A stretch of 56,713 nt of DNA from an uncultured Erysipelotrichaceae bacterium (GCA_902775285.1 CACYLI010000006.1:1-56713), one strand, 5' to 3'. Positions 15,869 through 23,970 are shown, numbered from the stretch's first letter. Notes: generated by a model from the letters alone, not told the origin. Translations and numbers: made by a program.

Positions 15869-17221
15869 ATTATTAACTAAATGTGAAATATAGTTATGCA
15901 TATCTATTAATGTTTTTTCTTTATTTCCTTTATCATCAACAATCCATTCATTAAGTCTTAAACCTTCAATATATTCTTTAGAAATATCACTTAATTCTTC
16001 TTTAGTAAATGCTTCTCTTTCTTCTTTAATAAATTTCATATTTTCAATTTTATATAAATTATTAGAACCATGTGATGTTAGAATTCCATTAGCAAACATA
16101 TTTATATGTCTTTCAGTTATTACATTATAAGCATATACTTCTTCTTCTCTTTCTTCTTTTTTTATTAATTCTATTATTTCATTTTTAGAGTTAATCGTTT
16201 TCAAGCCTAATTTTGATTCTTTAACAGAGACAAATGAATTTTTGTTAATATCAAATATTCTATGATCACCTATTACTTTTAAAATACTACCATCATTAAA
16301 TGTAAGTGTTATACTTTTATGAGCCAATGTTGGTTTCATAATCCAGAATGGTCTTGCCCATACATATTCACCTTTATCGAAATCCCATACAAGTATTAAA
16401 TCATCATATGTTATATCTTTAAGTTTTTTCTTATATCTCTTCTTTTTCTTCTTATCATATACTTCTATTTCTACTTCTCCATCTAAACATACACAAAATA
16501 AAGTTCCTTCTGCATAACAAAATTGTTCGCTTGAAACAGCAGGACTATCTGGAGTAATCAATGTATAATTTGGATCAGAAAAAGTAGGAGTTACATTTGA
16601 ATCATAAAGTCTTATAGTATTCGGTTTATGACTTTGAAAATAAAAAATTTTACTTAAGCACTCTTCTGTAGTACTATTTTTATTACAATTAATCGTACTA
16701 CGAGTCACCCTACAACTATTATATTCACCAACAACTGAATAAATACAAACTTCTATTTTATTATTAATAGGTGCATTTCCATTTCCTTCATCAGTAATTG
16801 ACACTTTATCTAATTCATTTGTTATATTAGCAATTTTTTGTACATCAGTTATATCTTCTATTTTTAACCCATCAGGATTATTATAACTATATTGAAAAGT
16901 TCCATCTGTTGCATAGTATTCTACTACTTTTCCTGCTTGATTTAATTTAATATAGTATTCTAATTCGCTTCTTCCAGTTAAATCTAGACTTTTTCCATTA
17001 CATGATGAACATCTAGAATATACTTGTTCACCACTAGAATACATAGAATCTGTTATCCAAGTTTGTTCTGCTGTTTTAAATATTTCTTTTACTTCTGTTT
17101 TAAAACTATTTTCTTTTGCTGTATTAAACATTCCCATTACATTTGGAAGTGCAATTATTACTAAAATTGCAAGTATTGCGATTACTGCAAGTAATTCTAC
17201 AAGAGTAAATCCTTTTTTCAT
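15857..17221 (-). CDS. Type IV pilin-like protein fused to a Hint domain
   Basis: 454 residues. Residues 1-30 are a class III/IV prepilin leader and helix: Lys-Lys-Gly4 | Phe5-Thr-Leu-Val-Glu9, then a hydrophobic stretch; cleavage and N-methylation after Gly4 are expected from the family. Residues 35-235 look like a pilin head with paired Cys. Residues about 243-393 fit a Hint (hedgehog/intein) fold: Cys245-Leu-Asp-Gly, a basic insert, Asp-Asp-Leu-Ile-Leu-Val-Trp-Asp, Gly-Asp-His320-Arg and the closing Phe-Ala-Asn-Gly-Ile-Leu-Thr-Ser-His. The intein-ending His-Asn plus nucleophile is not intact, so a hedgehog-like cleavage is more likely than splicing. A charged 60-residue tail follows. No pilus assembly genes are present nearby. 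Confidence 0.85.
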   Translation of the reverse strand: MKKGFTLVELLAVIAILAILVIIALPNVMGMFNTAKENSFKTEVKEIFKTAEQTWITDSMYSSGEQVYSRCSSCNGKSLDLTGRSELEYYIKLNQAGKVVEYYATDGTFQYSYNNPDGLKIEDITDVQKIANITNELDKVSITDEGNGNAPINNKIEVCIYSVVGEYNSCRVTRSTINCNKNSTTEECLSKIFYFQSHKPNTIRLYDSNVTPTFSDPNYTLITPDSPAVSSEQFCYAEGTLFCVCLDGEVEIEVYDKKKKKRYKKKLKDITYDDLILVWDFDKGEYVWARPFWIMKPTLAHKSITLTFNDGSILKVIGDHRIFDINKNSFVSVKESKLGLKTINSKNEIIELIKKEEREEEVYAYNVITERHINMFANGILTSHGSNNLYKIENMKFIKEEREAFTKEELSDISKEYIEGLRLNEWIVDDKGNKEKTLIDMHNYISHLVNNKKN

Positions 17222-17256
17222 ATATTCATCTCCTATTTTTTTTAATTATACCATAA

Positions 17257-17280
17257 TAAAAAAGAAGCAATCAAGCTTCT
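17257..17280 (-). terminator. Terminator of the CofE-like gene
   Basis: AGAAGC (17263-17268) with GCTTCT (17275-17280) then six T on the minus strand; overlaps the stop at 17279. Confidence 0.65.
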
Positions 17281-18466
17281 AATCATTACTATAATTAGTA
17301 AAATATCTTTGAATTAGTACTACTGGAGTTCCTTTATCTCCACTACCACTTGTTAAATCACAAAGACTTCCTAATAAATCAGTATAGCGTCTTGGTGTTG
17401 TACCTTGTGTAGCCATAGTACCCTTTAATTCTTTATCTTTAGCTCTGATTTCTTCTTTCATAGCATCAATTAATTCTTTTCCTTTTAAATCTTTAAATTT
17501 ATTTTCAGAAAAATACTTTAATTTTATTTCGTTAGGACTTCCTTCTAATCCTTCAGTATAAGCTGGACTTACAACTGGATCAGCAAGTTCCCAAATCTTT
17601 CCAACAGGATCTTTAAATGCTCCATCTCCATAAACCATTACTTCAATGTTTTTTCCAGTTCTTTCTTTCATCAAAGCTTGAACTTTGTTTACAAGAGCAT
17701 TTCCTGTTCTTGGAAATAATTTAACTTTTTCTTCTGTAGATCTATTACTTCCTAAAAGCCCGTATGGTGAATATCCACTTCCATCAACGCTTTCATTTAA
17801 TATTTCACTCATCATTAAAACCTTGTCAGCTCCAGCTTTAAGAAGTCTTTCTTTAGTTTCTTTTCTTGTATGAATATCACAATTTATAACAGTCTTAGTA
17901 TAGTCTAGAATTGTTTCTGGATTATTTGAAAATACCATTTCAAATTTACATCCTTCTTTTTCAACTAATTCTTTATACACTTCATACATGTTAACTCCAG
18001 TAAATAGATGTTTAAAATGACCATATTTTTCTTTATATTCTTTTTCACTTATTACATCCACTGAAGGATTAACTCCATATTTTAATAAATCATCTCTATA
18101 AAGAATATCATTTCCAACTTCATCACTTGGATAACTTGAAAGTAATGTAATTTTCTTAGTTGATCTAGCCATAGCAGATAATAAAACTGCAAATCTGTTA
18201 CGACTTAAAATTGGGAAAACAATACCAATGTGATCAGAATTTAATTTATTTCTTATATCTTTAGCTATTTGATCTAGCGTTGCAAAATTTCCTTCACTAA
18301 TACCAACTACTGCTTCAGTAATAGCAATAATATCTTTATCTTCAAAATCAAAATGTTCACTTTTGCTAGCTTTAATTACTGAATCACATACAATAGTTGC
18401 TAGGTCATCGCCTTCCTTAATAATAGGTGTTCTAATACCTCGAACTATAGTACCTACGTCTCTCAT
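17279..18466 (-). CDS. CofE-like (F420-0:gamma-glutamyl ligase family) protein
   Basis: 395 residues, single domain. The family adds gamma-linked glutamate using GTP in F420 synthesis, and homologues also occur in Firmicutes that make no F420. Family features seen: Asp-Ile-Ile-Ala-Ile-Thr-Glu-Ala (about 45-52), Asn-Arg-Phe-Ala-Val-Leu-Leu, Val-Tyr-Gly-Asp-Gly-Ala-Phe-Lys-Asp-Pro and the C-terminal Leu-Cys-Asp-Leu-Thr-Ser-Gly. It is longer than archaeal CofE (about 250). No other F420 gene is present, so a different acceptor is likely. Single gene with a ribosome site AGGAGAG. Confidence 0.75.
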   Translation of the reverse strand: MRDVGTIVRGIRTPIIKEGDDLATIVCDSVIKASKSEHFDFEDKDIIAITEAVVGISEGNFATLDQIAKDIRNKLNSDHIGIVFPILSRNRFAVLLSAMARSTKKITLLSSYPSDEVGNDILYRDDLLKYGVNPSVDVISEKEYKEKYGHFKHLFTGVNMYEVYKELVEKEGCKFEMVFSNNPETILDYTKTVINCDIHTRKETKERLLKAGADKVLMMSEILNESVDGSGYSPYGLLGSNRSTEEKVKLFPRTGNALVNKVQALMKERTGKNIEVMVYGDGAFKDPVGKIWELADPVVSPAYTEGLEGSPNEIKLKYFSENKFKDLKGKELIDAMKEEIRAKDKELKGTMATQGTTPRRYTDLLGSLCDLTSGSGDKGTPVVLIQRYFTNYSND

Positions 18467-18496
18467 AAATCACTCTCCTATTATATTGTAGCATAA

Positions 18497-18536
18497 TAAA
18501 AAAACTAATTATATAAAAAATACAATTAGTTTACAA
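18497..18536 (-). terminator. Terminator of the sufC-sufB pair
   Basis: Stem AACTAATT (18503-18510) with AATTAGTT (18524-18531) and seven T on the minus strand. Confidence 0.6.
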
Positions 18537-18539
18537 TTT

Positions 18540-19457
18540 TTATTTTAAAAAACCATTTATAATAGTTTCTTCTGCTTTCTTTTTAGAAAGTCCTAAAGTC
18601 ATTAATTTTATTAATTGTTCACCTGCTATTTTACCAATTGTTGCTTCATGAATTAATCTAGCATCAATATGTTGTGCAAGTATTTTAGGATCAGATAATA
18701 CTTTAGCATTATCTTTAATAATAGCATCACATTCTACATGCCCAAAGCATTCATTATTTCCAACCACTTTAGAAACAAACTCTTGATAAGAATTTTCTGT
18801 TGCAACACTTCTTGAAGTTACTTTAGCACTTGAAGATTTTCCATTTAATTTAACATCAAATATTGTTTTAGCAGTTTGACTCTCATGAGTCATTATCTTT
18901 TCATTAATAATAAGTTTACTTCCATCATCTAATACAGCTTTAGTTTTTCTTATTGTTGAAGAAACACCTTTTATTTGAGCTGTATCCATTTCTAATGTAG
19001 CATTCTTTCCCAAATGAACTTCAGTAACAGGATCAAGTATTCTTTTTCCTTTTCCTTCACCTTCTCCATAATGTTTTTCAATATATTTAACGTATGAGCC
19101 TTCTTCAATAAAGAATCTATGTATTCCATTATGAGAACTATCTTTATGTTTGTCATTATGAATTCCACATCCAGCATTAATTGTTACTATAGAATTTTTA
19201 CCTATATAAAAATCATTATAAACTTTATCACTTAATCCACTTTGAGTAATTAATACTGGTATATGAACATAACCATTAATGGTATTCTCTTTTACTAAAA
19301 TATTAATTCCATCCTTATCTTTTTTAGATTCGATTTTAATATTGTCATTACTATTTCTTTCAATACTTTTACCATCTTTTCTAATATTATAAGCAGTTCC
19401 ATTTTTACTTAATTCTTCATTAATAATTTTTAGGATGTGTTTATCTAAATCATTCAT
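18540..19457 (-). CDS. sufB: SufB/SufD-type Fe-S scaffold (minimal SUF/SMS type)
   Basis: 305 residues, much shorter than SufB (about 470) and SufD (about 430): a bare beta-helix core. Family signs are Gly-Cys-Gly-Ile-His-Asn-Asp (about 95-101), the Phe-Gly-His-Val-Glu-Cys-Asp motif (about 238-244) and the closing helix-rich Ile-His-Glu-Ala-Thr-Ile-Gly-Lys-Ile, the SufC-contacting end. Its ATG overlaps the sufC stop by 8 bases. A two-gene SufC+SufB arrangement without SufD, SufS or SufU matches the minimal SMS-type iron-sulfur systems described in anaerobes and archaea. It should build Fe-S clusters together with SufC. Confidence 0.85.
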   Translation of the reverse strand: MNDLDKHILKIINEELSKNGTAYNIRKDGKSIERNSNDNIKIESKKDKDGINILVKENTINGYVHIPVLITQSGLSDKVYNDFYIGKNSIVTINAGCGIHNDKHKDSSHNGIHRFFIEEGSYVKYIEKHYGEGEGKGKRILDPVTEVHLGKNATLEMDTAQIKGVSSTIRKTKAVLDDGSKLIINEKIMTHESQTAKTIFDVKLNGKSSSAKVTSRSVATENSYQEFVSKVVGNNECFGHVECDAIIKDNAKVLSDPKILAQHIDARLIHEATIGKIAGEQLIKLMTLGLSKKKAEETIINGFLK

Positions 19458-20154
19458 TTACATCACCTCCTAGTTTAGGACATTTTTTAAGATTAAGTTC
19501 ATTTAATAAGTAATCTTTATCATCTTTTACTTTTCCATTTTCTAATATAATTACTTTATCTGCTATTGAAATAATACGTTCTTGATGAGAAATTATTATT
19601 GTTTTACTATTATTTTTTTCTCTTAATTCTTTAAAAATACTAATTAAATTTTTAAAACTCCATAAGTCTATTCCTGCTTCTGGTTCATCAAATATAGTAA
19701 CATTTGAATTTCTAACAAATATAGAAGCTATTTCTATTCTTTTTAGTTCTCCTCCAGAAAGTGAATCATCTATTTCTCTATTTATATATTCTCTAGCACA
19801 CAAACCAACTTTAGATAAAATGTCACAAGAAGAATTAAAATCAAGTTCATCATTTGATGATAATTTGATTAAATCAAATACTGTTAATCCTTTAAATTTA
19901 ACTGGTTGTTGAAAAGAAAAAGATATTCCACTTCTTGCTCTTTTATCTATACTATAATTAGTTATATCTTCACCATTATAAAGAACTTTCCCACTAGTTG
20001 GTTTTATTATACCCATAATTATTTTAGCAAGAGTTGATTTCCCACTACCATTTGGTCCTGTAATAACTGTAAAGTTACTATCAAACTTTATATTAATATT
20101 ATCTAATATTTTTTTATTATCAATTTCATATGAAATATTAACTAATTCTATCAT
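19450..20154 (-). CDS. sufC: SufC-type ABC ATPase
   Basis: 234 residues. Walker A Gly-Pro-Asn-Gly-Ser-Gly-Lys-Ser-Thr (about 34-42), Q-loop Ser-Phe-Gln-Gln-Pro-Val, signature Leu-Ser-Gly-Gly-Glu-Leu-Lys-Arg, Walker B Val-Thr-Ile-Phe-Asp-Glu-Pro-Glu-Ala-Gly-Ile-Asp and the H-loop Ser-His-Gln-Glu. The Glu-Ala-Gly-Ile-Asp after Walker B is the SufC form (most ABC proteins have Thr-Ser-Gly-Leu-Asp). It energises cluster assembly on the SufB-type partner translated directly after it. ACTCCTTTCG complement gives an AAAGGAG ribosome site; an extended -10 (TGCTATAAT) lies 18 bases upstream of that. Confidence 0.92.
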   Translation of the reverse strand: MIELVNISYEIDNKKILDNINIKFDSNFTVITGPNGSGKSTLAKIIMGIIKPTSGKVLYNGEDITNYSIDKRARSGISFSFQQPVKFKGLTVFDLIKLSSNDELDFNSSCDILSKVGLCAREYINREIDDSLSGGELKRIEIASIFVRNSNVTIFDEPEAGIDLWSFKNLISIFKELREKNNSKTIIISHQERIISIADKVIILENGKVKDDKDYLLNELNLKKCPKLGGDVNE

Positions 20155-20196
20155 ATTACTCCTTTCGAAATGTATTATAGCATAATTCTATCAAAA

Positions 20197-20218
20197 TAAA
20201 AAAGGAGTTTTCTCCTTA
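20197..20218 (-). terminator. Terminator of the DUF4870-like gene
   Basis: AAGGAG (20202-20207), TTTT loop, CTCCTT (20212-20217), followed by a T run on the minus strand; overlaps the gene end at 20216. Confidence 0.6.
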
Positions 20219-20704
20219 TTTAATAATATTTATTTTTCCAACGATTGGAAGTTTTTTAGATATACCTTTTATTGAATGATATAATCCAAATATAGTTAAT
20301 ATAATAACTAAACTATATAATATAAAGCAAATAAAACTAATTAACATTGGAACTTTAACTATTCCAAGTCCATGAATAGTAAATATAGCTTTAAGAATAA
20401 ATGTAATTATTACAACAACTATCCATGAAATGCTTAAAATTATTCCTTGATTAACATGAAAACTTAAATAGTCTGATTCTTTATGCTTTTTAGTATATAA
20501 AACATAAAAAGCTACCAAAGGTATATATGAAATAATAGCAAATTCTTTATTATTTCTAACATCTTCATTTTTAAAATATTCACTATAATCTTCTTCACTT
20601 ACTATGTTTTCCGCTATACCTATAATATTATCACCAATATCTTTTCTAGCATCAACTTCACTAATCTGTGGTTTATCAGGCATTTCATTTTTATTTTCTT
20701 CCAT
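20216..20704 (-). CDS. DUF4870-like small membrane protein
   Basis: 162 residues from the ATG at 20704, 6 bases after AAGGTG (the frame opens at a GTG inside this site). Residues 1-65 are acidic and soluble. Three to four membrane helices follow, with Leu-Ser-Phe-His-Val-Asn-Gln-Gly-Ile between the first two, the hallmark of the DUF4870/Tic20-like family. The topology and the His-X2-Gln-Gly motif are visible; the function of the family is not known. No partner gene in the same operon. Confidence 0.65.
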   Translation of the reverse strand: MEENKNEMPDKPQISEVDARKDIGDNIIGIAENIVSEEDYSEYFKNEDVRNNKEFAIISYIPLVAFYVLYTKKHKESDYLSFHVNQGIILSISWIVVVIITFILKAIFTIHGLGIVKVPMLISFICFILYSLVIILTIFGLYHSIKGISKKLPIVGKINIIK

Positions 20705-20749
20705 ACTATTCACCTTTTTAATTATAACAAAAAAATTAAATATATACTA

Positions 20750-20777
20750 TTACTTTATAAATAAAATATGTTATAAT
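20750..20777 (+). promoter_or_regulatory. Promoter of tRNA-Leu
   Basis: TTACTT (20750-20755), 16 bases, perfect TATAAT (20772-20777), 8 bases before the tRNA. Confidence 0.65.
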
Positions 20778-20785
20778 ACTCTCAT

Positions 20786-20871
20786 GCAAGTGTGGCGGAA
20801 CTGGTAGACGCATCAGACTCAAAATCTGACGGTTAATAGCCTTGTGGGTTCGATTCCCATCACTTGCACCA
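20786..20871 (+). tRNA. tRNA-Leu(CAA)
   Basis: Class II tRNA of 86 bases with encoded CCA. Acceptor GCAAGTG pairs with CACTTGC, discriminator A, anticodon stem TCAGA/TCTGA with loop CTCAAAA giving anticodon CAA (reads UUG), a long variable arm (CGGTTAATAGCCTTG) and T arm TGGGTTCGATTCCCA. It has its own promoter and terminator. Confidence 0.97.
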
Positions 20872-20883
20872 CTATTATTAATT

Positions 20884-20912
20884 AACAATCTAAAAATGAT
20901 TGTTTTTTTTAT
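20884..20912 (+). terminator. Terminator of tRNA-Leu
   Basis: AACAATC (20884-20890) with GATTGTT (20898-20904) and a run of eight T. Confidence 0.8.
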
Positions 20913-20948
20913 TTATTTAATTATAATAATTGATAAAGAGGTAATAAT

Positions 20949-21473
20949 ATGAATATACCAATTGAATATAATAATAAAATAGATGAATTTTCTAAAGATT
21001 TAACTTTACAAATGAGATTAGAAAATTATATTAAAAAACATTTTGATATAGCTTATATAATATCTAATTATTGTCAAATATATTTATTAGGTGGAGCTAT
21101 TAGAGATTTAATATATGCTAATAAGCCTAAAGATATGGATTTTGTTATATTAGGAAAAGAAAATATGGATTTTGTATTAAACATATTTAAGATATATAAT
21201 ATTGATTACTCTATTAATAAATTAGGTGGATTTAAATTTAATTATAATAATACTGAAATAGATTTATGGTTAAGTGATGATTTGTTTTCTTCTATTCAAT
21301 ATAATGTTGATGGATTATTTTTTGATTTAAAAACTAATTCATTGCTTTCATTTTCTTTTGAAGATTTTATAAATAATGGACTAAAAGTAATTAATAATGA
21401 AAATAATATTGATAATGGCAGAGAAAAAAAACTAATTAAATTTGAAGAAAAATTTAAAAAAAACATTCATTAA
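20949..21473 (+). CDS. Stand-alone CCA-adding-enzyme/poly(A)-polymerase head domain
   Basis: 174 residues. The nucleotidyltransferase head of class II CCA enzymes is seen at about 45-120: Leu-Gly-Gly-Ala-Ile-Arg-Asp, then Lys-Pro-Lys-Asp-Met-Asp-Phe-Val-Ile (the two catalytic Asp) and a later Glu-Ile-Asp-Leu-Trp (third carboxylate). The neck, body and tail that choose CTP/ATP and hold tRNA are missing; full CCA enzymes are 400 or more residues. AGAGGT site before ATG. It follows the tRNA-Leu terminator directly. It may be an independent nucleotidyltransferase on RNA or another acceptor. Confidence 0.75.
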   Translation: MNIPIEYNNKIDEFSKDLTLQMRLENYIKKHFDIAYIISNYCQIYLLGGAIRDLIYANKPKDMDFVILGKENMDFVLNIFKIYNIDYSINKLGGFKFNYNNTEIDLWLSDDLFSSIQYNVDGLFFDLKTNSLLSFSFEDFINNGLKVINNENNIDNGREKKLIKFEEKFKKNIH

Positions 21474-21486
21474 GAATGTTTTTTAA
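21459..21486. terminator. Bidirectional terminator between the NTase and CHAP genes
   Basis: AAACATTC (21461-21468), loop ATTAA with the stop codon, GAATGTTTT (21474-21482); A and T runs on both sides. Confidence 0.75.
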
Positions 21487-22352
21487 TTAGCATAATCTGG
21501 TACTCCATATGCATATATATAAGGGCTATTTAGTTTATATTTTTTTTCTTTTACATATAAATAATTAACATTTCCTTCTATGGTATATACATAACCTTTT
21601 TCTACTTTTTCAACTATACCCACATGATCAATTACTATATTATTATTCCAATCAAAGAATATTATATCTCCTGGTAAAGGAGTATATTCACTTGGCTTTT
21701 TAAGTTGATCTTTTTCTTTATAGTAATCAACCCCTTTTTTAACCCATATAAATTTTGGAATCTTAGTATTTAATAAATTATTTTCTTTTGCTACCCAACT
21801 TACAAAAACACAACACCATTCAACTCTATGATTAAATCCATACCAATTCCAATATGTTTCTCCAGTTTTACCTACTTCTTTTAATGCTGTTTCAACTATA
21901 TTTCTTCTAGTTACTTCTTCTTTATTAATCTTATAATCTATACTATCAAGATCAATATCTTTATTATTTTTATCAAAATATACTTTTATAATTGTATTAT
22001 CATTAAGATTAAAATACTCATTTAATTTAGACTTTTCATTAAAATTTATTTCTAAAACTTTTTTATTTTTTTCATCATACATTTTTAATTCTTCACTATT
22101 ATATAAATAGTCAATAATAGAAGAATATAAATTTTTTATATCATCATTATAGTCTATATAATTATTTATATTTTTAACCATACTATTTAATTTATTAAAA
22201 TCTATATTAATAGTATTATTTTTATAATCTATAGCATTCTCATTTATATCTTTATATGTATAAGATACAGAAGAATTAAATAATCTAAAATTAGCTACTA
22301 AGAATATAAATATAATTAACAAAATAATAGCAACTAACCTAATCTGTTTCAT
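21483..22352 (-). CDS. Membrane-anchored CHAP-domain amidase/peptidase
   Basis: 289 residues. Residues 4-25 are an uncleaved signal anchor; about 25-145 is a helical/beta spacer and 150-285 a CHAP domain. The catalytic Cys is Cys180 or Cys181 (Glu-Trp-Cys-Cys-Val-Phe-Val-Ser-Trp), the His is His243 (Ile-Asp-His-Val-Gly-Ile-Val) and the polar third residue lies near Glu259-Asn261. CHAP enzymes cut peptidoglycan cross-bridges or stems, so an outer-face wall hydrolase is likely. The start overlaps the stop of the upstream lipoprotein gene by 4 bases; both probably come from the transcript that starts at the Hpt-receiver gene. Confidence 0.85.
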   Translation of the reverse strand: MKQIRLVAIILLIIFIFLVANFRLFNSSVSYTYKDINENAIDYKNNTINIDFNKLNSMVKNINNYIDYNDDIKNLYSSIIDYLYNSEELKMYDEKNKKVLEINFNEKSKLNEYFNLNDNTIIKVYFDKNNKDIDLDSIDYKINKEEVTRRNIVETALKEVGKTGETYWNWYGFNHRVEWCCVFVSWVAKENNLLNTKIPKFIWVKKGVDYYKEKDQLKKPSEYTPLPGDIIFFDWNNNIVIDHVGIVEKVEKGYVYTIEGNVNYLYVKEKKYKLNSPYIYAYGVPDYAN

Positions 22353-23056
22353 ATATTTACCTTCCTATAATGAAAAAATATAACAATTAAAACCACGTCA
22401 AATAATATTGAAATAATAGAAATAATATATTTATTATTTTTAAATGAAAAGCTAAAATTAATTTTTCTCTCTTCTTGAGAATCAATATGCCATATCAATG
22501 TCTTACCATTATCTTTTACTTCATCAGCATTATTTGATTTACTTCTATTTTGTAATGATACAGTAAAAGTATTAACATAATTTATATTTCCATAATCTGT
22601 ATTGTTTTTTGAATTATATATAAAATTTGCTGTATATGTATCTTTATCTTTTTTAAAAAGTTCTTTATCTTTTAATTTTTCATCACTTGAGTAATCATTT
22701 ATAATAACATCATCTGTTCTTTCAGATGAAACTTCATCAATATTGTTTATTTCATATGAATATTTATTCCCTATATATTTTTTATCACTATAATCTTCTT
22801 TTTTGATTCCATCTAAATATGAATCTTTTATATTTTTATCAAAATATTCTTTTAAATCTTTATCTTTATTCTTTTCTTCACTTATATTATTAATAGACAC
22901 CATATTAGAAAGTAATTCTTTATCAAACGCTATTACTATATCATATTTTATTTTTCCATCTTTACTAATAACTATATTATTATCATTTTTTATAGAACAT
23001 CCACATAGAATAACAATCAAAAATAATAAACTAAAATACTTTATTATTCTTTTCAT
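22349..23056 (-). CDS. LppM/DUF3153-like lipoprotein with C-terminal membrane helix
   Basis: 235 residues from the ATG at 23056, chosen because it gives a clean lipoprotein signal (Ile-Val-Ile-Leu-Cys-Gly-Cys); no strong ribosome site is visible and coupling to the upstream gene, 8 bases away, is likely. After the lipidated Cys comes a beta-rich domain ending in Gly-Lys-Thr-Leu-Ile-Trp-His-Ile, similar in layout to the LppM domain (DUF3153), and a final membrane helix at about 210-230. Function is unknown. Middle gene between an Hpt-receiver protein and a CHAP wall enzyme. Confidence 0.55.
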   Translation of the reverse strand: MKRIIKYFSLLFLIVILCGCSIKNDNNIVISKDGKIKYDIVIAFDKELLSNMVSINNISEEKNKDKDLKEYFDKNIKDSYLDGIKKEDYSDKKYIGNKYSYEINNIDEVSSERTDDVIINDYSSDEKLKDKELFKKDKDTYTANFIYNSKNNTDYGNINYVNTFTVSLQNRSKSNNADEVKDNGKTLIWHIDSQEERKINFSFSFKNNKYIISIISILFDVVLIVIFFHYRKVNI

Positions 23057-23063
23057 AATAAAA

Positions 23064-23843
23064 TTATCTTTTAAAAGAGATAGTTCTTTCAACTATTCTC
23101 TTTACATCTTTCTCATTAAATGGTTTAACTAACATATCTATTATTGGATATTTAAATGCTCTATCTATTGAGTCTTTATCATCAGAACCAGTTATTATAG
23201 AAATTGGATATTTTTCAAATAAATTTTTTTCTTTAAAATAATCTAGTACATCAAATCCATTAAAATTAGGCATGTTTAAATCTAAAAACATTGCTTTGAT
23301 TCTATCTTTTTCATCACTTTCTAATATTTCAATGGCTTTTTTTCCATCATCTGCCATAATACATTCATATTCACTACCAAGTATTTTAAATAAAAAGTCT
23401 CTTATTATTTCAGAATCATCAACTATTAAAACGGCTTTTGTACTATCTGTGATAACTTGTGTACTTGATACTACTTGTTTTTCAGCATAACTTCCTAAAA
23501 AAGATTTAGCTATTTCTTTAGCTTTATTAATTTCATTAATAAAACTATCAAATGTAGAATTAACATATTCTTTATTTCCAGCTTTTGCTTGAGTTTCATG
23601 ATTTAAAGCTATTTCAGATAACTTAATAAATCCTAAATATCTAGCATCACTTTTTATAGAATGAGCAAAAACAGAATAATTTTCTAAATCATTATCCTTT
23701 GTCATTTTCAAATTATTTATTTTACCATCTGCTAGATTTAAAAACTCAAGTAATGTTTCTTTATATGTTTCTATATCTCCTAGAAGTTCTATACCAGTTT
23801 CTACATCTACTCCATTATTTGTTAAATAAGTAATATCTTTCAT
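23064..23843 (-). CDS. Hpt-receiver fusion protein
   Basis: 259 residues from the ATG at 23843 (AGGTGATAAT just upstream; the longer frame has no site). Residues 1-115 are an Hpt domain with His61 in Phe-Ala-His-Ser-Ile-Lys. Residues 135-258 are a CheY-like receiver: acid pair Asp142/Asp143, phospho-acceptor Asp188 (Phe-Leu-Asp-Leu-Asn-Met-Pro), Thr218 and Lys240 (Val-Lys-Pro-Phe). No DNA-binding output domain follows. The Hpt part is a paralogue of the protein at 5137. A phosphorelay node whose kinase and output lie elsewhere; linkage to a lipoprotein and a CHAP enzyme suggests envelope control (inference). Confidence 0.9.
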   Translation of the reverse strand: MKDITYLTNNGVDVETGIELLGDIETYKETLLEFLNLADGKINNLKMTKDNDLENYSVFAHSIKSDARYLGFIKLSEIALNHETQAKAGNKEYVNSTFDSFINEINKAKEIAKSFLGSYAEKQVVSSTQVITDSTKAVLIVDDSEIIRDFLFKILGSEYECIMADDGKKAIEILESDEKDRIKAMFLDLNMPNFNGFDVLDYFKEKNLFEKYPISIITGSDDKDSIDRAFKYPIIDMLVKPFNEKDVKRIVERTISFKR

Positions 23844-23917
23844 ATTATCACCTATTCTAATTATACACATATAATTTTTTATTTACAAGATTTTTGGTAT
23901 CATTTGTGTATCAAATA

Positions 23918-23946
23918 TTGACTAAATAAAACCATATATATATAAT
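23918..23946 (+). promoter_or_regulatory. Sigma-A promoter of the radical SAM gene
   Basis: TTGACT (23918-23923), 17 bases, TATAAT (23941-23946), close to consensus. Confidence 0.75.
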
Positions 23947-23970
23947 AGTTTAAAAATTTTAGGTGATTTA

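Noticed and set aside
15857..17221. Intein that would splice the pilin
   Set aside because: The C-terminal extein side lacks the His-Asn plus Cys/Ser/Thr junction and homing endonuclease; the tail does not continue a pilin. Hint-type processing fits better.
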